From the NCBI GenBank assembly GCA_030145015.1, contig JAQYWI010000179.1:1-10880 (forward strand): a stretch of DNA of 10,880 bases, in the 5' to 3' direction. The notes below the pieces were generated by a model. The model saw nothing but the letters and a program-made list of their open reading frames with translations. It was not told where the DNA came from and did not search any database. The position numbers were made by a program, and so were the translations under genes. Numbering within the stretch: position 1 is the first letter of the stretch; each line of letters opens with the position of its first letter. This document shows, piece by piece, positions 4,821-10,880 of the stretch. The stretch comes from Desulfobacterales bacterium. GTDB taxonomy: Bacteria; Desulfobacterota; Desulfobacteria; Desulfobacterales; JAHEIW01.

Positions 4821-7173
4821 AACACAAAACATACGCATTCCGATCCTGTTAATCCTCAGCGCCTTTTTGGCGGCCCACCTCTGTTTCTGGCTCTTGCCAA
4901 ACGTCTTTGAAATCTGGAATTCTCAAACCATCGATCAGATTTTTATTTTGCGATCCAAAACTGAAAAGCTTCGCCCGGTTTATGACCCCACGGTTGTGCA
5001 TCTGGATTTCAATAATACCAGTATCGAACGCTTAAAAAACCTTTATCTGAATCGATTTCATTTTGCCCAGCTCGTTCGCAACCTCAAATCCATGCAGGTG
5101 GCTGCGCAGGTTTACGATTTCATTTTTGCAGCTAAAATAAATGAGCAGGACGATCTCGAATTAATTGAATCCGTCAAAGACGCCGGGAATGCGTATTTTG
5201 GTCTGGCCCTCGAATTGCGCCTGCCGGATCAGCCCGGGCACAAAAAGTCAGGTCCCTCAAAAGGCAGAAGTTATGTGCTTCGAACAAAATGGAATGTCGC
5301 CGTAGATGATAATGGGAAACTTTATGTGGGTAAAAACCCCCTGGCGACTTACGCTGATCTGGCCAATGCATCCCGCGGCCTGGGATCCCTCAGTGTAAAA
5401 TTTGACCCGGATGGTGTTTTGCGCCGTGTCCCGCTGCTGGTGCGCTATGAAGATGCTCTTTATCCGCTGTTGCCGCTGCGCGTTATCTGTGACTATCTTC
5501 AGGTGCCTCCCGAAAAAATTGTGTTTGCACCGGGCCGACATCTTATCCTGCAGGGTGCAACCCGGCCGGGATCGCCCGGGTCCGAACCCTACGATATTAA
5601 AATTCCCATCGATCGCCATGGCAATATGATCGTCAATTACATCGGCCCCTGGGGGCGTATGGATCACTATAATTTTGCCGACATTTTGCGCGCCTCCGAT
5701 GATCGGGATGAACTGGAAATCTGGGCCGAAGAGCTGAAAGGCAAGATCGTCATTATTTCGGATGTTTCCACCGGTTCAACGGACATCGGGCCGGTTCCCA
5801 CAGATGCCAATTTCCCCTTAAGCGGCGTGCATGCCAATGTGATTCAAAATATCCTGACTGAATCCTTTCTCAGAGAGCTGTCGGGCCGGGAAATGCTGCT
5901 TATCGAGTGCCTGCTGCTGGCGGTGCTCTTTTTGCTTTCGATTCGTTTTTCATCTCTGACCTTTTCACTGGGCACCGCTTTTCTGGCGGCGGCTTACATT
6001 GGTATTGCCATAGTGAGTTTTTTATACGCGCAGGTTATTTTTAACCTTGTTCGTCCGCTGTTGATGATTGGTTTTGCCATGGTTTCCATCGTGGTGTACC
6101 GTTACATTTTAGAAGAAAAGGCCAAGATGGAAAGCCTGCGCCAGCAGGATTTTATTCGCGATACCTTTGGCCGGTATCTCAGCAGTGAAGTGGTTGGAGA
6201 ACTGCTGGACTCTCCCGAAGGCTTGAAAATGAGCGGCGAAAACCGCGAGGTCACCTTTTTGGTTTCAGACCTGCGCGGATTTACGGCGCTGACATCCAGG
6301 CTTCCCCCTCACGAAGTTATCGAAATTATGAACCGCTATTTCGAATATATGGTTGACATTATTGCGCGCTATCGGGGGACGGTGAGTGAATTTACGGGAG
6401 ATGGCATTTTAGCATTTTTCGGCGCCCCCCTGTACGCCGATGACGATCCCGAACGGGCGGTGGCCTGCGCTGTTGAGATGCAGAATGCGTTGGCGGCGGT
6501 GAATGCTGAACAGCGGCAGCTTAAACTGCCGGAGCTGGCCATGGGGATCGGCATTAACACCGGGGAGGTCGTGGTGGGCAATATCGGATCGGAAAAGCGC
6601 GCTTCCTATGGCGCCGTCGGGGCGCCGATTAACGCGGCCCATCGCATCGAATCCTTTACGGTCGGCGGCCAGGTTCTGATCAGCCCCAGCACCTATGACC
6701 GTGTGGGAGCGGATCTGACCATCATCGGAACCAGGGAAGTCAAATTCAAAGGACTTGACCAGCCGGTACGCCTTTACGATGTCGGTGGTATCGGTGATCC
6801 GTATCAGGTCTTTTTGCCGCAAAAAAAAGAGGTGCCGATGAAGCGGCTGAGTTCACCGCTGCCGATTGAATGTTTTCTTTTAGAAGGCAAAACCGTATCC
6901 GATAACGCTATCATCGGCCGCATTACCTGCCTCGGTGAAAATGCGGCTGAAGCGTCTTTGGACCAAACCGTAGATATGTATGCCAATCTTAGAATTTTAA
7001 TCACCGGTCAAGAGGCCCCAGGATTTTCAGAGCTGTATGCCAAAGTGATGCCGAAGGAACAATCCGATGCGATCGGCAGCGGGGACGGCATACGGATAGA
7101 ATTTACTTCTGTGCCGGATGAAGTAAAAAAATTTTTAAGCAACACCTTTTCCGGAAAGCCGGCGACTCCTTAG
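4807..7173 (+). CDS. CHASE2-domain class III nucleotide cyclase with C-terminal PilZ-like domain
   Basis: A membrane sensor making a cyclic nucleotide, 788 residues from the TTG start. Order: TM1 (about 11-32); a periplasmic CHASE2 sensory domain (about 35-355, with LDFNNTSIERL and IVNYIGPWG); three membrane helices (about 363-381, 384-408, 412-433); then a class III cyclase catalytic domain (about 478-660). Both metal-binding aspartates are present, D488 in VSDLRGFT and D532 in EFTGDGILAFFG, as are the transition-state N609 and R613 in PINAAHRIE, so it should be active. The purine-specifying Lys is Glu (E528) and its Asp/Thr partner is Gly (G602), so product identity (cAMP or cGMP) is open. 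The last 110 residues, with GRITCLGENAAEASL and GIRIEFTSVPDEVKKFL, resemble a PilZ fold without the RxxxR and DxSxxG ligand motifs. It is co-transcribed with the DUF4384 gene. Domain calls are strong; the exact start is less sure. Confidence 0.9.
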   Translation: MTTSKTQNIRIPILLILSAFLAAHLCFWLLPNVFEIWNSQTIDQIFILRSKTEKLRPVYDPTVVHLDFNNTSIERLKNLYLNRFHFAQLVRNLKSMQVAAQVYDFIFAAKINEQDDLELIESVKDAGNAYFGLALELRLPDQPGHKKSGPSKGRSYVLRTKWNVAVDDNGKLYVGKNPLATYADLANASRGLGSLSVKFDPDGVLRRVPLLVRYEDALYPLLPLRVICDYLQVPPEKIVFAPGRHLILQGATRPGSPGSEPYDIKIPIDRHGNMIVNYIGPWGRMDHYNFADILRASDDRDELEIWAEELKGKIVIISDVSTGSTDIGPVPTDANFPLSGVHANVIQNILTESFLRELSGREMLLIECLLLAVLFLLSIRFSSLTFSLGTAFLAAAYIGIAIVSFLYAQVIFNLVRPLLMIGFAMVSIVVYRYILEEKAKMESLRQQDFIRDTFGRYLSSEVVGELLDSPEGLKMSGENREVTFLVSDLRGFTALTSRLPPHEVIEIMNRYFEYMVDIIARYRGTVSEFTGDGILAFFGAPLYADDDPERAVACAVEMQNALAAVNAEQRQLKLPELAMGIGINTGEVVVGNIGSEKRASYGAVGAPINAAHRIESFTVGGQVLISPSTYDRVGADLTIIGTREVKFKGLDQPVRLYDVGGIGDPYQVFLPQKKEVPMKRLSSPLPIECFLLEGKTVSDNAIIGRITCLGENAAEASLDQTVDMYANLRILITGQEAPGFSELYAKVMPKEQSDAIGSGDGIRIEFTSVPDEVKKFLSNTFSGKPATP

Positions 7174-7284
7174 CCGCCGCTCACCTTCCTTCGTTTTTGT
7201 TTTGATTAGCCCCAGACCCACGGTTCCGCCTATTAACCGGCTGACCGCTATCAACCAAACAGGTAAACCGCATGATCTTATCGA

Positions 7285-7313
7285 TTGACTTTTCGGTTGT
7301 AATCAAACATAAA
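7285..7313 (+). promoter_or_regulatory. Candidate promoter of the peptide importer operon
   Basis: TTGACT (7285-7290, five of six -35 bases) and CATAAA (7308-7313, four of six -10 bases) are 17 bp apart. Transcription would begin near 7320, giving a leader of about 130 nt before the binding-protein ATG. That leader holds the hairpin at 7379-7414. It is the best sigma70-like pair in the 273-bp gap, but the -10 is weak. The gap shows no gene. Confidence 0.4.
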
Positions 7314-7378
7314 AAAGGAGCAATTCATTTACCATTAACCCCGATCCTTCCGAAAACCAGATGGCCAATTTAATACAT

Positions 7379-7414
7379 ACCTTCCATTTTGCAGTTAATC
7401 TGCAAAAGGAAGGT
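7379..7414 (+). promoter_or_regulatory. Leader hairpin, 15-bp stem
   Basis: ACCTTCCATTTTGCAG (7379-7394) and CTGCAAAAGGAAGGT (7400-7414) pair over 15 bp with a single bulged A, closed by the loop TTAAT. No T-run follows, so it is not a normal intrinsic terminator. It ends 24 bases before the Shine-Dalgarno of the binding-protein gene. It could stabilise the mRNA 5' end, act in regulation, or as DNA be a dyad-binding site. It matches no riboswitch I recognise. Confidence 0.6.
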
Positions 7415-7438
7415 GCATTCCGTTTTCACCCCTAACCG

Positions 7439-7455
7439 AAAGGAGGTTGGCGATG
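7439..7455 (+). promoter_or_regulatory. Strong Shine-Dalgarno deciding the binding-protein start
   Basis: AAAGGAGG at 7439-7446 is a near-perfect ribosome-binding site, six bases before ATG 7453. A TTG at 7447 would extend the frame by two residues but touches the Shine-Dalgarno, so ATG 7453 is the start. This strong site contrasts with the absence of any such signal before the two permease genes. Confidence 0.85.
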
Positions 7456-9195
7456 AAAAAAATTCTCGGTCTATTGGGCTGCTTCCTGCTGATATTCAGT
7501 GTGATCAGTGCGGATGCAGAGGTAAAAAACCCGGACACATTTATACTTGCCAATTACGGCAATCTTAGGACACTTGATCCGTCCGTCGCCTACGATGTGA
7601 CCTCTTCCCAGCGGCTCTGGAACATTTACCAGCCGCTGGTTTTTTTCGACGGTTCGCATACGGACAAGTTTGTACCTCTGGTCGCCGCCCGGGTGCCCAC
7701 CCTGGAAAACGGCGGCATTGCTGCGGACGGCAAGACCTATACCTTCTCGATTCGCAAAGGGATCAAGTTCCATGAAGGCGGCGATTTGACGCCCGAAGAT
7801 GTGGTGTATTCCTTTAAGCGCAACATGATTGTCGATCAGGACGGCGGTCCCATGTGGATGCTGCTGGAAGCTTTGACCGGTGAGGGCTCCACCCGGGACA
7901 AGGAGGGTAAGATCGTTGCCGGTATTTTCGACACGATTGACAACTGTGTCGAGGCCCGGGGGGATAAGGTAATTTTCCATTTGCCAAAGCCCTATCCGCC
8001 CTTTATGGGAATTCTGGCCTACTCGTCATCTGTGATTATGGATAAGGAATGGGCCATATCGAAAGGGTGCTGGGACGGAAACATAAAAAACGCCGCCAAA
8101 TACAACAACCCTTCCCCGGGCCACGAGCCGTTGCAAAAACTTGCCAACGGCACCAATGCTTATAAAATGGTGTCCTGGGAGCCCAACAAGGAGTTTATAT
8201 TTGAGCGCTTTGAAGGCTACTGGGGCCCGAAGCCCAAACTCAGAAGGGCGATCATTAAATACGTCGATGAATGGAGCACGCGCAAGCTGATGCTTCAAAA
8301 CGGTGACGCCGACCGGGTCAGAGTGGACAACCCCTACGTTCCCGAGGTTAAAGCCATGCAAGGGCTGAAGCTCTATGAGGTCGAGCAGTTATCCGTTACG
8401 GCTGCTTTTTTCTGCCAGAAAATTAATCCCGCGGGTAATCCCAACATCGGCAGCGGCAAACTGGACGGCAACGGCATTCCACCGGACTTTTTTGCCGACA
8501 TCAACGTGCGCAAGGCGTTTCTGCATGCTTTTGATCGCAAAACGTATAAGAAGGACGTTTTTAATGACCTGGTGGTTATGCCTTCCAGCCCCAATATCAA
8601 AGGTCTGCCGTATCACAAGGATGTTCCGGTTTACGCGTTCGACCTGAAAAAATCAGCCGACTACATGAAAAAGGCCTGGGGCGGTGAGGTCTGGGATCAG
8701 GGTTTTAAGATGATTATCACCCACAATACCGGCAACGAGATGCGTGAGGCTGCCGCCCACATGATGGCTGAAAACATTATGTCCTTGAATCCGAAATTTC
8801 AGATCGAAGTCCGCAATGTCGAATGGAAGGACTACCTGGTGAAGTACCGCAATTTTATGTACCCCATTTTCATCATTGGCTGGGGAGCCGATTATGCCGA
8901 TCCGCATAATTTCATGTACACCTTCATGCACTCGCGGGGTGTGTACGGCCGCTATATGGCCTATGAGAATCCTGAAGTAGACCGGCTTTGCGAAGCGGGT
9001 ATCGCAAATGTGGATCCCGACAAACGCAGAGAGATCTACCACAAGCTTCAGGACCTCTGGTACACGGAGGCCGCCGCCAATACGATCTACCAGCAGGTTG
9101 TGGTGCGCGCATACCGGGATTGGGTAAAAGGCTATGTGCCCAACGCCATGCTCACGGATGCCAATGAGATGCTGATGGACATCTGGAAAGAGTAG
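7453..9195 (+). CDS. Peptide ABC transporter substrate-binding protein (family 5)
   Basis: A 580-residue periplasmic solute-binding protein of the DppA/OppA (SBP_bac_5) family, which captures peptides, or sometimes nickel, sugars or opines, and passes them to the membrane permeases. A signal peptide (residues 1-22, MKKILGLLGCFLLIF then SADA) ends in a signal peptidase I site before E23; Cys10 is too early in the hydrophobic core to be a lipobox. Family signatures are an N-terminal TLDPSVAYD strand, YTFSIRKGIKFHEGGDLTPEDVVYSFKR, INVRKAFLHAFDR and GWGADYADPHNF (about 476-487). The length is slightly above the usual 500-550. The start is fixed by a strong Shine-Dalgarno. The permease genes follow after repeat element B. 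The particular ligand cannot be told from sequence. Confidence 0.93.
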   Translation: MKKILGLLGCFLLIFSVISADAEVKNPDTFILANYGNLRTLDPSVAYDVTSSQRLWNIYQPLVFFDGSHTDKFVPLVAARVPTLENGGIAADGKTYTFSIRKGIKFHEGGDLTPEDVVYSFKRNMIVDQDGGPMWMLLEALTGEGSTRDKEGKIVAGIFDTIDNCVEARGDKVIFHLPKPYPPFMGILAYSSSVIMDKEWAISKGCWDGNIKNAAKYNNPSPGHEPLQKLANGTNAYKMVSWEPNKEFIFERFEGYWGPKPKLRRAIIKYVDEWSTRKLMLQNGDADRVRVDNPYVPEVKAMQGLKLYEVEQLSVTAAFFCQKINPAGNPNIGSGKLDGNGIPPDFFADINVRKAFLHAFDRKTYKKDVFNDLVVMPSSPNIKGLPYHKDVPVYAFDLKKSADYMKKAWGGEVWDQGFKMIITHNTGNEMREAAAHMMAENIMSLNPKFQIEVRNVEWKDYLVKYRNFMYPIFIIGWGADYADPHNFMYTFMHSRGVYGRYMAYENPEVDRLCEAGIANVDPDKRREIYHKLQDLWYTEAAANTIYQQVVVRAYRDWVKGYVPNAMLTDANEMLMDIWKE

Positions 9196-9223
9196 CAAAC
9201 CTATCTCAAAAATGCATTAACGC

Positions 9224-9355
9224 AAGTGCCCTAAAGTGAGAAGTGAGCTAAATTGACTAAAGTTAAGGAATTCTGTCCATTTTATTAATAGATGGAGCAT
9301 AGCGACACCACAACTTTAGGCACTTTAGGGCACTTTAGGTCACTTTAGTCACTTT
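9224..9355. repeat. Repeat element B: same family as A, opposite orientation
   Basis: Arms at 9224-9265 and 9311-9355 are imperfect reverse complements built from CTAAAGTG units; the right arm reads as repeated CACTTTAG(G/T) on the + strand. The inner 17 bp of its right arm (9312-9328) equals, on the opposite strand, the 17 bp at 2234-2250 of element A, and the adjoining core GATGGAGCATAGCGACACC (9291-9309) matches A's core at 16 of 19 bases. Element B is compact (132 bp) and lacks the tandem arrays. A run of five T (9353-9357) closes the right arm. It fills most of the 173-bp gap between binding protein and first permease, 14 bases before the permease start. Confidence 0.8.
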
Positions 9356-9368
9356 TTGAATACCAGCC

Positions 9369-10400
9369 ATGCATGCTTTCATCACCAGAAGGTTTCTCTT
9401 ACTGATTTTTGTTCTTTTCGGGGTTTCCGTTTTGATATTCGGCATCCTGATGACCTTCAGCCCGGAACGCCGGGCGGCCGCCTTTGTAACCACCCCCCAG
9501 CAGGCCAAGGACATTCCCAAACTGATCAAACAGTTCGGTCTGGATGATCCCTTTTACATCCAGTACTTTCGCTGGATCAAAGAAGTCTTTAGGGGCAATC
9601 TGGGTTGGTCGCTGGTGGCGGCCCAGCCGGTCGGAGAAGCGTTCTGGCGCTATTTTCCCGTTACCCTGGAGATGAATCTTTTGGCCGCTCCCATTGTCAT
9701 TATCTTTGGGATCTGGCTGGGCACCGTTTCCGGGGTCCACCGGGACAGCTGGATTGACCACATCACCCGTATTTTTGCGATTGTGGGCTGGTCCCTTCCC
9801 ACCTTTTTATTTGCCCTGCTGCTGCTCATGATTTTCTATGGATACATCCCGATATTTTCGCCGGGCGTCATCAGCGATCAATTCACCATGTTTATCCTGG
9901 ACAATCCCGACAAGTATACCCGCTATACCGGCATGTACACCCTTGACGGAATTCTCAACGGGCGACTGGATGTTACCCTGGATGCCCTGCGCCACCTCGT
10001 ATTGCCGGTAATGACCTACGTAATTGTTGTTGTGGCCCTGAACATGCGGGTCATGCGTTCGGGAATTATCGAAGAGTTATCCAAAGATTACGTGATGACC
10101 GCCCGGGCGAAAGGGGCTGACAAAAGAACCGTCCACATTAAGCATGCCCGCCGCAATGCGCTGCTGCCGGTGGTCACCGTGGCGGGCCAGCTGGTGGCCC
10201 TGTCCATGGAGGGCAGCATTGCGGTGGAGGTGGTGTTTAACCGTCAGGGAATCGGCTGGTGGCTGGCGCATTCCGCCAAGCAGCTCGATATGCCGGTGTT
10301 GATGTGCATCTGCCTGTTTATGGGGATTGTGTTTGTGATCACCAACCTGACGCTTGATATTTTGTATGCGTATATCGATCCGAGGATACGCTTAAATTAG
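9369..10400 (+). CDS. Peptide ABC transporter permease, DppB/OppB type
   Basis: A 343-residue inner-membrane permease (BPD_transp_1 fold) that forms one half of the translocation pore of a Dpp/Opp-type importer. It begins with the family's N-terminal helix (RRFLLLIFVLFGVSVLIFG), then a long periplasmic loop with QFGLDDPFYIQYFRWIKEV, about five more membrane helices, and the cytoplasmic EAA loop at about 235-262 (DYVMTARAKGADKRTVHIKH), which contacts the ATPase. Length and order fit DppB/OppB. The loop around residues 165-200 (FSPGVISDQFTMF and onward) is somewhat long. The ATG at 9369 directly precedes the usual first helix, but no Shine-Dalgarno is visible; the bases before it are the end of repeat element B. 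It is the second gene of the importer operon. Confidence 0.93.
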   Translation: MHAFITRRFLLLIFVLFGVSVLIFGILMTFSPERRAAAFVTTPQQAKDIPKLIKQFGLDDPFYIQYFRWIKEVFRGNLGWSLVAAQPVGEAFWRYFPVTLEMNLLAAPIVIIFGIWLGTVSGVHRDSWIDHITRIFAIVGWSLPTFLFALLLLMIFYGYIPIFSPGVISDQFTMFILDNPDKYTRYTGMYTLDGILNGRLDVTLDALRHLVLPVMTYVIVVVALNMRVMRSGIIEELSKDYVMTARAKGADKRTVHIKHARRNALLPVVTVAGQLVALSMEGSIAVEVVFNRQGIGWWLAHSAKQLDMPVLMCICLFMGIVFVITNLTLDILYAYIDPRIRLN

Positions 10401-10509
10401 TTGGATTCGGTTGATTGGTTAATTCGTTGATTAGTTAAAAGAATGTCAGCGAATACAGCCCATAAAACCATTCAACCAATTAACTAATCAACTATTCAAC
10501 GAATCAACT
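10399..10509. repeat. Repeat element C: TTGATTNG-unit inverted repeat
   Basis: The left arm (10399-10437) contains 8-bp units TTGATTGG, TTAATTCG, TTGATTAG. The right arm (10469-10509), read on the opposite strand, is TTGATTCG, TTGAATAG, TTGATTAG, TTAATTGG. The arms are imperfect reverse complements around a centre of about 31 bp (10438-10468). The element starts within the stop codon of the dppB-like gene and ends on the base before the ATG of the dppC-like gene, filling the whole gap. Its units are unrelated to those of A and B but the architecture is the same. Confidence 0.75.
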
Positions 10510-10880
10510 ATGACCGAACAACATCCCAGACTGCGTGAATTCAAATTTACCCTCTTTCGGATTTTTAGAAATCCGTCGGCCATTATCGGCTTCACGCTGC
10601 TGTTTATATTTACCGCGGTCGCAATTCTGGCGCCCCAGATTGCGCCGCCGAAGTATGCCCACAACCCTTATTTGATGCCGCACAAGGGATTCTCGCCGAC
10701 ACCCAAACCCCCGGGCCCTGACCGCATCTTCGGCTCGACATCGGGCCAGTATGATATTTTTTACGGGGTGGTCTGGGGAACGCGCACGGCATTTAAAATC
10801 GGTCTCTTTGTCGTTGTCATCGCCGGCTTCGTGGGGGTCACTCTGGGGGCGGTGGCCGGGTACTACGGGGGCATCGTTGA
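10510..10880 (+). CDS. Peptide ABC transporter permease, DppC/OppC type, 3' end outside window
   Basis: An open frame from ATG 10510 runs without a stop to the right edge (123 whole codons). It matches the N-terminus of DppC/OppC permeases: a cytoplasmic start (MTEQHPRLREFKFTLFRI), the OppC_N motif FRNPSAIIGFTLLFIF with the first helix (about 22-41), APQIAPP, then the periplasmic DRIFGSTSGQYDIFYGVVWG segment, equivalent to the family's GTDxxGRDxxSRxxxG motif, and the second helix (about 96-116) ending GAVAGYYGG. It pairs with the DppB-like permease to form the pore. No Shine-Dalgarno is visible because repeat element C runs right up to the ATG. The EAA loop and, probably, genes for the two ATPases lie beyond the window. 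Confidence 0.9.
   Translation, partial: MTEQHPRLREFKFTLFRIFRNPSAIIGFTLLFIFTAVAILAPQIAPPKYAHNPYLMPHKGFSPTPKPPGPDRIFGSTSGQYDIFYGVVWGTRTAFKIGLFVVVIAGFVGVTLGAVAGYYGGIV

Noticed and set aside
7155..7205. Intrinsic terminator after the cyclase gene
   Set aside because: T-rich sequence is present but only a weak four-pair stem (GGCG with CGCC) precedes it; not convincing.
7447..7452. TTG at 7447 as start of the binding protein
   Set aside because: It directly abuts the AGGAGG at 7441-7446, leaving no spacing; ATG 7453 has the proper distance.

Overview
The window looks like a Desulfobacterota (delta-proteobacterial sulfate-reducer type) chromosome segment. That placement is inferred from gene content, moderate GC and repeat-rich intergenic gaps; there is no rRNA or other marker to prove it. 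All genes lie on the + strand. Seven coding regions are supported; the first is cut by the left edge and the last by the right edge.

Layout: (1) 1-2214, the 3' part of a large HerA/FtsK-like (DUF87-type) ATPase with a coiled-coil C-terminus; its P-loop must lie upstream of the window. (2) 2210-2461, a composite inverted-repeat element (A) whose middle is filled by two tandem arrays (13 bp x5 and 14 bp x4). (3) 2505-3908, a MATE-family multidrug/cation antiporter. (4) 3909-4115, a regulatory gap with a strong sigma70-type promoter, several small dyads and an extended -10 promoter. (5) 4116-7173, a two-gene signalling unit: a secreted DUF4384 protein, and a membrane CHASE2-class III nucleotide cyclase whose TTG start overlaps the end of the first gene. 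The cyclase carries Glu where adenylate cyclases carry the purine-reading Lys, and ends in a degenerate PilZ-like domain. (6) 7174-7446, a leader with a candidate promoter, a 15-bp-stem hairpin and a perfect Shine-Dalgarno. (7) 7453-10880, the first three genes of a Dpp/Opp-type peptide ABC importer: periplasmic binding protein, DppB-like permease and DppC-like permease (partial, absent from simple ORF lists because it runs off the end). ATPase genes probably follow outside the window.

The most unusual content is in the gaps. Element A (2210-2461) and element B (9224-9355) belong to one repeat family, placed in opposite orientation: arms made of degenerate CTAAAGTG units face each other around a conserved core near GGTATCGCTGCGCTCCATC. 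Element A looks like element B with about 120 bp of tandem arrays inserted. A third element (C, 10399-10509) has different 8-bp units (about TTGATTNG) but the same architecture. B and C separate the three transporter genes, and the three genes that directly follow A, B and C all lack a visible Shine-Dalgarno. No defence system, prophage, transposase gene, CRISPR array or RNA gene was found.
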